A DNA stretch of 64,000 bases from Polycladidibacter hongkongensis. Lineage in GTDB: Bacteria; Pseudomonadota; Alphaproteobacteria; Rhizobiales; Stappiaceae. Below, in pieces: positions 42,134-51,011 of this stretch. The position numbers were made by a program, and so were the translations under genes. The stretch spans positions 1 to 64,000 of the forward strand of contig NZ_LLWC01000024.1 in NCBI RefSeq assembly GCF_001561995.1. Direction: 5' to 3'. Every line of letters begins with the position of its first letter. Within the stretch, counting starts at the first letter, position 1. The notes under the pieces are model-generated. The model did no database searches. It was not told the origin of the DNA and saw only the letters and a program-made list of their open reading frames with translations.

Positions 42134-42520
42134 GCATTCTGATTTGGTTTAAAAACCAAAGAGTTTTCGCGAAAAATACGAAGCCCGTTGCGCAGTAATG
42201 CGCTGCGGGCTTTCACTTATGGGTTGTGCACGCAAAAAGGGCAAGTGTGACTAAATTTGTATGCATCTTGAAGCTGTGCAAATCTGCGAACACTATTAAC
42301 ACATTGAATATTTTAGTGAAATTTAGCTCTCATTAGTTGCCTCGTTGCGTGAATGCAACACGCAGTAGAATGTGCCTTATTATGCATGCGTGTAACTAAA
42401 ACTTTTGGTTGCGTTTTGTGTGTGCATATAGCAATGAATGGTACATCAACTAATCCTAAGGTTGTGCCTGTGGCGTATTTCGCCGTGGGTCTCGATTTTC
42501 TGAATTTAAGGTCAGGACTA
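42134..42520 (+). promoter_or_regulatory. Spacer porin 5 to porin 6
   Basis: Terminator of porin 5, then AT-rich promoter region with no gene. The last 25 bases (TCTGAATTTAAGGTCAGGAC then TA) are the same as before porin 3. Confidence 0.5.
42182..42213 (+). terminator. Terminator of porin 5
   Basis: AGCCCG..GCGCA pairs with TGCGC..CGGGCT around GTAA, followed by TTC. The T-tract is weak. Confidence 0.65.
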
Positions 42521-44164
42521 ATGAACGCTAAACTCATTGCTATGGCTGCCGCTGCTGCAGCTGCTGCAACCTCCGCACAGGCAGCCGATCTGCCTGTTGC
42601 TGCTGAGCCAGTCGATTACGTACAGGCTTGTGACAGCTTCGGCGCTGGCTTCTTCCAGCTGCCAGGTAAAGACACCTGCATTAAAGTTGGTGGCCGCATC
42701 CGTGCGCAGGCAACCTCCGGCAACTTCAAAAAAGGCGCTGACGGTAAAACCCAAGCGAAGAACTACGAGTTCTACACTAAGGGCTACCTGTACCTGACAT
42801 CCATGACCGACACTGAAATCGGCATGATCAAAACCTACACCGAGTTCGCTGCAAAGCATGACCAGGCAGGCGACGCCAGCATTGGTATCGGCAATGCCTA
42901 CATCGATCTGGGTATCGCTGGTGGCCAGCTGGTTATCGGTCGTGCCGGTTCCAAATTCAACGGCTTCACCGGTTATGCAGCTGTTGGCGTTGTTGATCGC
43001 TCCATGTTTGATAACGACGTTCTGCAGGTGTCCTACACCGCTAACTTGGGCAACGGCATTTCTGCTGCGGTTTCCTTGGAAGATTCCAACGCATATGGCG
43101 GTGCGGACAACAAAGTTGACTTCGTTGGTGCTCTGGAAGCAAAAGGCGACTGGGGTTCTGCGAAAATCGCAGCTGCTGCTCACCAGAACAAATTCGAGAA
43201 AACCGGTTACGGCGTAAACGGTAAGGTTGAGCTGGATCTGGGTCAGTACGTTGCCGGCACCAAAGTTGCCTTCGGCGCTGCTTACGCAAAAGACGCTTTG
43301 GCATATGTAGATGCGAAAAACTCTGTTGTCAGCTACACAGCGCAGACACTTGCCGAAATCAACCCGACGGCTGATGCTGACGCTAAGATCGTGAAAAGAC
43401 ACGAAGATGTTACTCTAGTCTCTGGAATGGCTGGAGATAAACTGGATGCTTACACTGATGGCGTAGCAGGGTTGAATGGTGGTCTTGCTGCAACTCGTGG
43501 CGATTTTGATGCTGCGGTGTTGAGTGATGCAGAGATTAAAGCGGCAAAGGATCTTGGTCTCACAGTGACCGAAGTTGTTTATTCATCGGCTGATGGTGCA
43601 AATGACTTGAAGGGTACAATTCTCGGTCAGGTATATGCTGAGCCTGCTGACTACACAGCGTGGGAAGCAACTTTCGCTGATGATGCAGAGCGCGATGCAG
43701 CGCTTGGTGTGCTTAGAGCAAAAGCAGTTGTTGGCACTGAACAGCTTGCGATCAGCAACAAGCTTGCTGGTTCGTTGAACGCACAGGGTGCAAAAGCCTA
43801 TGCGCTTTCCGGTGGTCTGAAGTTCGCACTGTCTGAAGAAGTAACCTTCGCGATTGATGGTTCCTACCAGAAAATCACCAATTCCGGCAGCTTCAAATAT
43901 GCTAAAGCTGGTGTGGTGAATGAATCTACCTATGGCTATGATTTTGATCGTAAAGCCTACGGTGTAGACGGTTCTCTGGCTTATGCTCCGGTTGCAGGTC
44001 TGGTTCTGGCGCTTGATGCGGGTTGGCAGCGTGTCGACACCACCACCAAGTATGACACTGTAGACACCATTACAGCTGCTGATAACTTCACTAAGAAGAA
44101 GCAGAAGTCTTCTAGCAAGACTGACACCATCAAAGTTGGTGCGCGTGTACAGTACACCTTCTAA
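42521..44164 (+). CDS. Porin 6 (Porin_2 family, longest loop)
   Basis: Start at 42521 behind AAGGTCAGGA gives 547 residues, the largest of the array and unusually long for the family. The frame is open 168 bases further upstream, but that part looks non-coding. The first ~265 residues are nearly identical to porin 2. The loop between AYVD and AYALSGG reaches about 161 residues (SDAEIKAAKDLGLTVTEVVY, AEPADYTAWEATFADDAERD). Ends GARVQYTF. A larger surface-exposed part is expected, but loop position in the barrel is inferred. Confidence 0.9.
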   Translation: MNAKLIAMAAAAAAAATSAQAADLPVAAEPVDYVQACDSFGAGFFQLPGKDTCIKVGGRIRAQATSGNFKKGADGKTQAKNYEFYTKGYLYLTSMTDTEIGMIKTYTEFAAKHDQAGDASIGIGNAYIDLGIAGGQLVIGRAGSKFNGFTGYAAVGVVDRSMFDNDVLQVSYTANLGNGISAAVSLEDSNAYGGADNKVDFVGALEAKGDWGSAKIAAAAHQNKFEKTGYGVNGKVELDLGQYVAGTKVAFGAAYAKDALAYVDAKNSVVSYTAQTLAEINPTADADAKIVKRHEDVTLVSGMAGDKLDAYTDGVAGLNGGLAATRGDFDAAVLSDAEIKAAKDLGLTVTEVVYSSADGANDLKGTILGQVYAEPADYTAWEATFADDAERDAALGVLRAKAVVGTEQLAISNKLAGSLNAQGAKAYALSGGLKFALSEEVTFAIDGSYQKITNSGSFKYAKAGVVNESTYGYDFDRKAYGVDGSLAYAPVAGLVLALDAGWQRVDTTTKYDTVDTITAADNFTKKKQKSSSKTDTIKVGARVQYTF

Positions 44165-44188
44165 GGTTTCTTAGTGGATTGTGATGTG

Positions 44189-44230
44189 TGGCGGCGCAGG
44201 CATTAATGGCTTGCGCCGCCGCTTTGTTTT
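44189..44230 (+). terminator. Terminator of porin 6
   Basis: GCGGCGCA and TGCGCCGC pair with inner GC/GC, followed by TTTGTTTT. Confidence 0.8.
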
Positions 44231-44349
44231 CTAGGCCTCGTAGGATATAACAAGGGCCTAGGTGGGGGCGCGAATTTAAGGATGGAACGAGCTTGTCCTG
44301 TATGCTTAAGCTTTGCACAGGCCGCAGCACATAGTCTGGGCGCGTAAAC

Positions 44350-44378
44350 TTGACAATATGTGTTGCGAGACACGTTCT
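44350..44378 (+). promoter_or_regulatory. Candidate promoter of the porin-array sRNA
   Basis: A perfect -35 TTGACA (44350-44355, preceded by C) lies 17 bases before CGTTCT (44373-44378), a poor -10. Alphaproteobacterial -10 boxes are often loose. A transcript would begin near 44385. Confidence 0.4.
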
Positions 44379-44384
44379 CTTTGC

Positions 44385-44488
44385 AGTTTCTCCGATATAA
44401 GCGGAGACAATTCTCTGGTTGAAGAATAAATCCTGACCTTCAATCAGTCTCTGGCCCGGCGGTTCCAACCCGCCGGGCTTCCCATTTT
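44385..44488 (+). ncRNA. Candidate small RNA antisense to porin ribosome-binding sites
   Basis: Seen in the sequence: a 5' stem-loop TCTCCG-ATATAAG-CGGAGA (44389-44407), then an unpaired stretch, then a 9-bp perfect hairpin GCCCGGCGG/CCGCCGGGC (44454-44478) followed by TTCCCATTTT. In the unpaired stretch, ATAAATCCTGACCTTC (44426-44441) is the exact reverse complement of the porin 4 ribosome-binding site and AU of its start codon (38856-38871). Bases 44431-44452 are complementary to the porin 2 leader (34598-34620) with one mismatch and one bulge. Porins 3, 5 and 6 match over 10 bases including AAGGTCAG. This is the layout of a trans-acting repressor RNA of the MicF/MicC kind. The alternative is a decayed inverted porin leader without function. 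No expression evidence exists here. Confidence 0.5.
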
Positions 44489-44765
44489 AAGGGGCTATTT
44501 TCTTAGTGTTCCTTATCAAACTCATGCAGTTATGGGCAGTTTTTCAAATTTCATAGATTTTCTCTGAAAATCCTAGATCCTCCTTAAGAAGACGTAGATG
44601 GTAAATGCTGGGATGCATCTAGGGTTATGGCTTTGACTTGGCTTTTGTTCAGGATTGCGAGCAATCTCTATTGGCAAATATTCTCCTAGTCATGAAGTGG
44701 CGAAGAAACATCTAGTGCTTAGGTGCTTGGCAATCTCTTCGCGACCAAGGTGAGTGGAGAGTGGT

Positions 44766-45995
44766 ATGGGGCTAAGGGGATTTAGCTTTGCAGCAATGAT
44801 GTGCGCTGCGGCGGCAGCGCAGGCCAGTGATTTGCCGAGGCAGGGGCGCGCGCAAGCCGAGCCGTTTACGCTGTTAGAGCCTGTCGATTATGTGCGCGTA
44901 TGCGACCAGTACGGCGCCGGTTTCTGGTTTATACCCGGGACCGACACGTGCCTGCGCGTTGGTGGGCGGGTGCGCGGTGAAGTATTACATAACAATTTAG
45001 GAGCGCGGCCAGATGGCTGGTTGCTCGCGCCGGACCCAACCTTTGACAGCCGCTTTCGCGAGGGATTGCTGTTTCGCTCAAGGGCTAGTGTGCGCCTAGA
45101 TGCGCGTACGCAGAGCGAGTTTGGCTTGCTGCGTGGTTACATCGACATGGAAGCGCGGCTCATCTCAAAGCGCGATGGGGTGCATGGGGCGGATGACAAT
45201 CCGCTGCGGCTGAACAAGGCCTATGTGCAGGTGGGGGGCTTTACTTTTGGCAGGGCGCGCTCGCAGTTTGACTACTTCACAGGGGCGACGATGGGGGCTG
45301 TAAAGCGAAACTGGTCCGATCGCGATACTTTTTCAGCCGCTTACACGGCACAGAGCGGGCAGGGGACGGCGTTCACACTGGCGCTTGAAGATAGAACGGC
45401 GCGCGATAGCGGCGTTTATGTGGGAAAGAGTGGTCTAAATGGTGTGGCGGCCAACCGATATCCGGATTTGGTGGCAGCACTGCGCACAGACCAGTATTGG
45501 GGCAGCTTTCAGGTGGCCGGTGCGTTGTCGGAAGTTCGCTCTAGGGACGCAGATGTTGACAGCACGGTTGGTTATGCCGCGATGGCCGGGCTGATGTTGG
45601 CCGTGCCGCAACTTGGGGCGAGTGATGCGCTTGCCTTGCAGGTGCAATGGGCACAAGGGGCTATGGATTATATGGGCATTGACAATGTTTACAATGCAGC
45701 GCTGAGCGCAGGGAAAACCAAACTAACGCAGGGTGTGTCGGTTTCAGGCGGTTTTACCCACTATTTCAATGCGCAGTGGCGCAGCGATCTGGATGGCAGT
45801 TATGCCGTGGTGCATGTGCCGCAAGGTGCGCCGCAGGACAGCTATTCGCGGGTCGCGGTGGATTTTGATGTGGTTTACGAGCCGGTGCGCGGTTTTGAGT
45901 TGGGTGTTGATGTGGGCGCGGCGCGGGCGTTCATTGAAAACGAGAAAGACTTTAATGAAGTCAGTGCATTGATGCGTGTGCAGCGGGTGTTTTAA
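44766..45995 (+). CDS. Porin 7 (divergent Porin_2 family member)
   Basis: Start at 44766 (MGLRGFSFAAMMCAAAAAQA) with GGAGA 5 bases upstream gives 409 residues; a GTG at 44754 is in frame. The mature part begins SDLPRQGRAQ, then LEPVDYVRVCDQYGAGFWFI and GTDTCLRVGGRVRGEV, so the family cysteines are kept. The sequence is far from porins 1-6, richer in GC and lacks the common leader. It ends in a basic RVQRVF with terminal Phe. It probably has its own regulation and would escape the sRNA candidate. Confidence 0.85.
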   Translation: MGLRGFSFAAMMCAAAAAQASDLPRQGRAQAEPFTLLEPVDYVRVCDQYGAGFWFIPGTDTCLRVGGRVRGEVLHNNLGARPDGWLLAPDPTFDSRFREGLLFRSRASVRLDARTQSEFGLLRGYIDMEARLISKRDGVHGADDNPLRLNKAYVQVGGFTFGRARSQFDYFTGATMGAVKRNWSDRDTFSAAYTAQSGQGTAFTLALEDRTARDSGVYVGKSGLNGVAANRYPDLVAALRTDQYWGSFQVAGALSEVRSRDADVDSTVGYAAMAGLMLAVPQLGASDALALQVQWAQGAMDYMGIDNVYNAALSAGKTKLTQGVSVSGGFTHYFNAQWRSDLDGSYAVVHVPQGAPQDSYSRVAVDFDVVYEPVRGFELGVDVGAARAFIENEKDFNEVSALMRVQRVF

Positions 45996-46024
45996 CGGGT
46001 ATTGCGTCACCGCTGCGAGAGTGG

Positions 46025-46055
46025 AAACAGGCTGGCAGATGCCAGCCTGTTTCGC
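46025..46055. terminator. Bidirectional terminator between porin 7 and the lytic transglycosylase
   Basis: AAACAGGCTGGCA pairs perfectly with TGCCAGCCTGTTT around a GA loop. AT-rich ends serve both directions of the convergent genes. Confidence 0.75.
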
Positions 46056-46081
46056 ATTAATGCGGGCAAAACTGTTGCTGG

Positions 46082-48334
46082 CTAACCGCGTGTCAGGTCG
46101 GAGATGATGGCCAGTTGCGTCTTGCCCATTTTGCTGCGGTAAACCTGCACTGCTTCTAAAACACGCTGTACGTAATTTCGGGTCTCGCCATAGGGAATCT
46201 TCTCGACCCAGTCGATCGGATCTATCTTCGGATCACGCGGATCTCCAAACCGATCGATCCACTCGTATGCCTTGGATTTCCCTGCGTTATAAGCGACAAA
46301 GGCAAGAATGTAAGAGCCGTTGAACTCTCGGGTGAGTTGGGCCAGCAGATTGCCACCAAGGGTGGCGTTGTAAGCTGGATCCGATGTAAGCCGGGATTTG
46401 GAGTAGCGCAGCGATAGGCTTTTTGCGGTGCGCTTCGCCGTTGCAGGCATCAGCTGCATCAGGCCCAGTGCGCCAGCGTGGCTTTTTGCTTTTGGATCAA
46501 ATGCGCTTTCCTTGCGCGAAATGGCGTAGATTACCGGCAGTTCGATTGGTGGAGTTTTGATGGCGCGTGGTGGCAGTGTTTCTAACGGAAAGGACACCCC
46601 GGATAGTTGCGGGTGCTGGGTTGTTGCCCGCTTGCCGGCCATGACGGACCAGGCCGGCTTGCCCATGTAAGTGGCCAGATGCGTGAGCAGACGCAACTCG
46701 CCCTTATGGGCCAAGTTACTGGCAAGATGGGCGTAGAGGCGTACGGCCTTGTCATGTTCACCTATGGCTTTTAGCCGGTAGATGGCCATGACGAGTTCAT
46801 TTTGATTGAAGCTTTGCGCCTCAATATCAGTGAAGCTATAAGCAGGCTCGAGGGGGAGGCGGCTTTCACCTAGCTTGGCCATTGCCAGTTGACCGTAGTA
46901 CGTGGCCGGGAATGTGGTGGCGGCGGAGTAGTGCTGAATAGCGGCGGTGGTGTTTCCAAGGGCTTCATGGCTGCGGGCCTGCCAGTACTGCGCGCGCGCA
47001 CTGGATACGGGTTTCTTGGCGATTTTCTCCAGTTTCTTAAAATGGGGTAGAGCGCGACGTGGGTCGTTCATTGCGCGTAAGGCAAACCATCCAGCATGAA
47101 ATTCAGCCTCAGCAATGTCCGATGGTTTTTGTGACTGGTGCGCGGCGGCGACTTTGTATGCGGCCGCGCCATGGCCTGTTTCCGCAAGGTGCCGGGAGAC
47201 GACGCGCCGTTGAATCCACCATTCCGCGGGATCGGTCGCAGCCTCGGCGCTTGCGGAAAGCGCCGCGAGCCAGCGTCCGGCAAGGTCGTAGTCTCCGCTG
47301 GCACGGGCGGCCTTCACCATTGCATAAATGTAAAGTGGCTCATCCCTAGAGGATTTGGAAAGCGCTGCCAATTTACTGGCTCCGCCTTTTTGGCCGCGAA
47401 GCCGGGTGATGGCCGCAGAGAGAAGGCGCTGTTGTTCGCTCGTGAGGTAGCTTGCCAGTTTGGAGGCACGGGTGTAGCGGCCCTCCATCACGTGTGTCTG
47501 GGCGCGCAGCCAGTGTAGCTGAGCAGGAATGAGACGGGCCAGATCTTTTAAGGCCTCGGCTTCTTGCTCATTGGTAAGCGCGTCGCTTTGCCAAACGTTT
47601 GTGATAAGTTTGGTGGCTTCACTTGTATTACCGATTGTCAGGTAAGCGCGGGCGAGGGCAAGTTTTCCAGCTGCAGCCTCAGGCGTGCTTTGGCCGAAGG
47701 CTCCAATGACTTGCGTGGGCGTAAGCTTTGCGGCAGCCAAAGACTGTTCTGCTTTGGCGCGAAACGTTTTTACACTTGGCCAATTGCCAGCGGTTGCGGC
47801 AAACTGGGAAATGTAGGCAGGGGGGATTTGCGGTCCGCCATAAGTTACCAAGAGCCAGTCAGCAAGGCGCTTGTCAAGACCGCGCGAGATTGTACGGCGC
47901 TGCTGCAGAGCCTCTGCAGTTTTGCCCTCGTCAATGAATTTGATAAGGCGGGATAGGTTGGATTTTCCTGTGTGAACCTGTTGCCTCTCAAGTCCTTTTG
48001 CAAACAGGCGGTGCGCTTGCGCCCGCATTTCATTCGTAGTTCTTGCAGTTGGTAGCGTGCTGTAGCGAGACCGGGTAGGCGGAGCGTAGGCGAGCTGCTG
48101 AGCTGCCGCGGTGCCGAGGTGCTGCGCCTGTGGTTTTTGCCGGGGAAAGGGGACGGCGATGCCGCCGTCAGACATGGTTGGTGCGCCATACCCCGCTGGC
48201 TTGGGCAAGGGCTTCGAGCTGGTGTAACCAAATCTTTGGGCGGATAATGCGTGGGCCGACGTGGAGGCAAAGCACAGCACAGCAAAAACTTGGGCGGCAA
48301 GAAGGGCGCCCGCTTTGATCGGTCGAGATGGCAT
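46082..48334 (-). CDS. slt: Soluble lytic murein transglycosylase
   Basis: Start at 48334 (MPSRPIKAGALLAAQVFAVL) has AGGA 5 bases upstream; ATG at 48340 is also possible. 750 residues with signal peptide cut after AHA. Residues ~90-600 form a long helical superhelix (Slt70 U/L-like repeats; AQYWQARSHEALGNTTAAIQ). The C-terminal catalytic domain has AISRKESAFDPKAKSHAGAL with the catalytic Glu, GLMQLMPATA, and NAGKSKAYEWI. It cleaves peptidoglycan to 1,6-anhydromuropeptides in the periplasm. It lies beside dapA, as often in Hyphomicrobiales. Confidence 0.9.
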   Translation of the reverse strand: MPSRPIKAGALLAAQVFAVLCFASTSAHALSAQRFGYTSSKPLPKPAGYGAPTMSDGGIAVPFPRQKPQAQHLGTAAAQQLAYAPPTRSRYSTLPTARTTNEMRAQAHRLFAKGLERQQVHTGKSNLSRLIKFIDEGKTAEALQQRRTISRGLDKRLADWLLVTYGGPQIPPAYISQFAATAGNWPSVKTFRAKAEQSLAAAKLTPTQVIGAFGQSTPEAAAGKLALARAYLTIGNTSEATKLITNVWQSDALTNEQEAEALKDLARLIPAQLHWLRAQTHVMEGRYTRASKLASYLTSEQQRLLSAAITRLRGQKGGASKLAALSKSSRDEPLYIYAMVKAARASGDYDLAGRWLAALSASAEAATDPAEWWIQRRVVSRHLAETGHGAAAYKVAAAHQSQKPSDIAEAEFHAGWFALRAMNDPRRALPHFKKLEKIAKKPVSSARAQYWQARSHEALGNTTAAIQHYSAATTFPATYYGQLAMAKLGESRLPLEPAYSFTDIEAQSFNQNELVMAIYRLKAIGEHDKAVRLYAHLASNLAHKGELRLLTHLATYMGKPAWSVMAGKRATTQHPQLSGVSFPLETLPPRAIKTPPIELPVIYAISRKESAFDPKAKSHAGALGLMQLMPATAKRTAKSLSLRYSKSRLTSDPAYNATLGGNLLAQLTREFNGSYILAFVAYNAGKSKAYEWIDRFGDPRDPKIDPIDWVEKIPYGETRNYVQRVLEAVQVYRSKMGKTQLAIISDLTRG

Positions 48335-48757
48335 TCTCATCCTTTCTTCGCCCAAAAAACTTAGAAAACTGGTTATTTGGACGTGCTGGCCAAACGACTG
48401 GCCCTAAAACACGTGGTTTCATGTCATTGCTGAGATTTGCGGCGGCAATATGAGGGCAACAAAAACGCAGCTTCATTCTTGCGCCTAAAAGACACTTTTA
48501 AGGTAAATTTTGCTTTAAACCCAGTGTTGAATTAAGGCTTGCTTTATCCCTAAGATCTTTATGTTGTTATTTTTGCATATCGGGACGACAAGGTTTTGCC
48601 CAAAGCCTTTGCCAAAGCTTCAAAAAGCTGAGGATGCCTTGTGGGATTGGCTTTTGGGTACATTGCGAGGGGCGCTTGTGGTGATTAATGTGGCAAAGCA
48701 ATTTTGACTCATCTAGCAAGGCGCACGAGGCGCCTGCCATTTTACGAGGACCCTGAG
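48335..48757. promoter_or_regulatory. Divergent promoter region slt / dapA
   Basis: 423 bases without a gene. It should hold the promoters of the two divergent genes. Short AAGCTT-type repeats near 48610-48640 are the only structure noted; no operator recognised. Confidence 0.4.
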
Positions 48758-49636
48758 ATGTTTAAAGGATCAATCCCTGCCCTGGTCACCCCTTTCAAGG
48801 ATGGTGCGGTGGATGAAAAGGCCTTCCAGGAATTCGTGGATTGGCAGATAAAACGGGGCTCCCACGGGCTTGTTCCCGTGGGCACTACTGGTGAAAGCCC
48901 AACGCTGACCCATGATGAGCACAAACGCGTTATCGCGATGGCCGTGGAGGTTTCTGCAGGCCGGGTGCCGATTATTGCCGGTGCTGGTTCAAACAACACT
49001 GTCGAGGCCATTGATTTTTGCCAGCACGCGCAAAAAGTGGGCGCTGATGGGCTGCTGATTGTGACGCCTTATTACAACAAGCCCAATCAGGCGGGCCTAA
49101 AAGCGCATTTCTCGGCGTTGGCCAGCGAGGTGGATCTACCAATCCTGATCTACAACATTCCCGGGCGGTCGGTGATCGATATGAGTGCGGATACTATGGC
49201 AGAGTTGCATAGTGCGCACAAAAACATCATCGGCGTGAAAGACGCTACTGCAAATATGGCACGGGTTAGCGAGCAACGGCAGGCCTGCGGCTCGGACTTT
49301 TTGCAGCTTTCTGGCGAGGATATAACAGCGCTAGGCTTCAACGCGCATGGTGGGCTTGGCTGTATTTCGGTAACGGCAAATATTGCTCCTGATCTGTGTA
49401 GCCAGTTCCAAGAGGCGACACTTGCGGGTGATTACGCAGCAGCGCTGGCGATACAGGATAAGCTCGCGCCATTGCATAACGCATTGTTTATCGAGCCAAA
49501 TCCGACCGGCGCAAAATACGCGCTCTCTCTGCTTGGCAAAATGAGCAATGAGCTGCGATTGCCATTGGTGCCGGTGAGTGAGGCGACACAGGTTGCCATT
49601 CGCGCGGCAATGGTGCATGCAGGGCTTATTGACTAA
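48758..49636 (+). CDS. dapA: 4-hydroxy-tetrahydrodipicolinate synthase
   Basis: Start at 48758 ([20 protein letters not shown]) gives 292 residues, the normal family length. GTTGESPTL at 43-51 is the substrate loop, Tyr132 (IYNIPGR) and Lys161 (GVKDAT) the catalytic pair; Lys161 forms the Schiff base with pyruvate. It condenses pyruvate with aspartate semialdehyde in the diaminopimelate/lysine pathway. smpB follows 54 bases downstream beyond a stem-loop. Confidence 0.96.
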   Translation: MFKGSIPALVTPFKDGAVDEKAFQEFVDWQIKRGSHGLVPVGTTGESPTLTHDEHKRVIAMAVEVSAGRVPIIAGAGSNNTVEAIDFCQHAQKVGADGLLIVTPYYNKPNQAGLKAHFSALASEVDLPILIYNIPGRSVIDMSADTMAELHSAHKNIIGVKDATANMARVSEQRQACGSDFLQLSGEDITALGFNAHGGLGCISVTANIAPDLCSQFQEATLAGDYAAALAIQDKLAPLHNALFIEPNPTGAKYALSLLGKMSNELRLPLVPVSEATQVAIRAAMVHAGLID

Positions 49637-49645
49637 TTATCGTGA

Positions 49646-49667
49646 CGGGCGGTGCCTGCACCGCCCG
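49646..49667 (+). other. Stem-loop between dapA and smpB
   Basis: CGGGCGGTGC pairs perfectly with GCACCGCCCG around CT. There is no T-run, so it is more likely an mRNA stabiliser or weak attenuator than a full terminator. Confidence 0.5.
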
Positions 49668-49690
49668 CACGCAAGCTTTAAGGAAGATCC

Positions 49691-50170
49691 ATGGCTGCCA
49701 AAAAAGGTAGCGCACCAGAGCGCACCGTGATTAGTGATAACCGCCGGGCGCGCTTCAACTACGAGATTGAAGAGGTGTTTGAGGCTGGGATCGAGCTAAA
49801 AGGCACAGAAGTAAAATCGCTGCGAACGGGCAAGAGCAATATCGCTGAATCCTATGCAGCCGAGTATCAGGGCGAGATGTGGATCTACAATATCTACATT
49901 CCCGAATACAAGCAGGGCAACCGGTTTAACCACGAGCCGCGCAGGCCACGGCGTCTGTTGTTGCACAAGCGGCAGATCAATAAACTATCCGGTGCTGTGC
50001 AGAAAGACGGTAAAACCGTCGTGCCATTGAAAATTTACTTCAATGCAGATGGCCGTGCAAAGATCGAGATTGCGTTGGCTCGCGGGAAAAAGTTGCACGA
50101 CAAGCGGCAAAACGAGAAGACGCGGGACTGGAACCGCGAGAAGCAACGCTTACTTAAGACAAGCGTTTAA
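49691..50170 (+). CDS. smpB: SsrA-binding protein
   Basis: 159 residues with [20 protein letters not shown], the [19 protein letters not shown] block and C-terminal [20 protein letters not shown], whose basic helix reaches into the mRNA path. It carries tmRNA to stalled ribosomes for trans-translation. AGGAAGA precedes the ATG. Ends with a strong terminator. Confidence 0.96.
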   Translation: MAAKKGSAPERTVISDNRRARFNYEIEEVFEAGIELKGTEVKSLRTGKSNIAESYAAEYQGEMWIYNIYIPEYKQGNRFNHEPRRPRRLLLHKRQINKLSGAVQKDGKTVVPLKIYFNADGRAKIEIALARGKKLHDKRQNEKTRDWNREKQRLLKTSV

Positions 50171-50187
50171 ATTCAGAGTTAAAGTTC

Positions 50188-50215
50188 AAGGCAGCGGGTA
50201 ACCGCTGCCTTTTTT
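50188..50215 (+). terminator. Terminator of dapA-smpB
   Basis: AAGGCAGCGG pairs with CCGCTGCCTT around GTAA, followed by TTTT. Confidence 0.9.
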
Positions 50216-50229
50216 GTTTGGAGAGAAGT

Positions 50230-50757
50230 ATGCTGGTAATTGTGGGCTCCACCAATCCTGTGAAAGTTCGCGCAGTACAAAGAGCGTTTGCGACAGTGTT
50301 TGCGCCTGATGCACTAGAGGTGCGCGGTGTTACAGCAGCGTCAAAAGTTCCAGATCAGCCGATGGGGGATGCCCAAACCCTACTTGGCGCTCGAAACCGA
50401 GTGGCTGATGCACGCCATCATGTGCCCGGCGCAGACTTTTATGTGGCCCCGGAGGGGGGAATCGATTGCATCGGCACACATGAGTTTGCGTTCGCGTGGT
50501 TGGTTGCAGAAGACAAAAATGGACGAGAAAGCATTGGCCGGTCCATGACTTTACCCTTGCCCGAAACTATTATGAGCAAGGTTCACGCAGGTGTGGAACT
50601 GGGTATTGCGTTTGATCAGGTGTTCGGAACAGAGAATTCAAAGCATAATGACGGGGCTTTTGGAGTGATAACCGGCGGGCTACACACGCGCGAGAGCATC
50701 TACTACGACACATTGTGCTCTTCTCTTATGTTATTCAAAAATAAGGAATTTTCCTGA
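50230..50757 (+). CDS. yjjX: Inosine/xanthosine triphosphatase (YjjX family)
   Basis: Start at 50230 (MLVIVGSTNPVKVRAVQRAF) behind GGAGAGAAG gives 175 residues. The VGSTNPVKVRAV opening, APEGGIDCIG and DGAFGVITGGLHTRESIY blocks are those of the YjjX/DUF84 family. Such enzymes hydrolyse damaged purine nucleoside triphosphates. Located alone behind the smpB terminator, with its own hairpin about 95 bases downstream. Confidence 0.87.
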   Translation: MLVIVGSTNPVKVRAVQRAFATVFAPDALEVRGVTAASKVPDQPMGDAQTLLGARNRVADARHHVPGADFYVAPEGGIDCIGTHEFAFAWLVAEDKNGRESIGRSMTLPLPETIMSKVHAGVELGIAFDQVFGTENSKHNDGAFGVITGGLHTRESIYYDTLCSSLMLFKNKEFS

Positions 50758-50851
50758 TGTCTTAGAGGTAGTGATGTCCTTATGAAAGGAATTTTCAAAA
50801 AAGCGTAGACGAGAATCGATAGATACTTGTCGTGATATTTTTGTATAGTGG

Positions 50852-50874
50852 CACTAATGAATATTAGTGTTTTT
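50852..50874 (+). terminator. Terminator downstream of yjjX
   Basis: CACTAAT pairs with ATTAGTG around GAAT, followed by TTTTT. The region to 51011 holds the promoter of the chemotaxis receptor. Confidence 0.7.
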
Positions 50875-51011
50875 CTAAACTGAAGTATAATAGGTGCTTT
50901 TAAGCTTAAACTGTTGACGCATACACAGGAAACTACGTAAACCTGAGGTATTATATGGATGCATAACAATTTGTGATGTATGCATATTTTTTTCATGTGT
51001 TGGAGGGCCTT

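Larger units (their letters stand above)
44165..44765 (+). promoter_or_regulatory. Spacer porin 6 to porin 7 with sRNA candidate
   Basis: Holds the porin 6 terminator (44189-44230), the sRNA-like unit (promoter 44350-44378, transcript about 44385-44488) and then 280 bases with the promoter of porin 7. No coding sequence is seen. Confidence 0.55.

Noticed and set aside
32921-50985. Octamer GTATGCAT upstream of porins 1, 3, 6 and the chemotaxis receptor
   Set aside because: Found at 32921, 36407, 42259 and 50978, but a few copies are expected by chance in 64 kb, mainly in AT-rich spacers, and positions relative to the genes vary.
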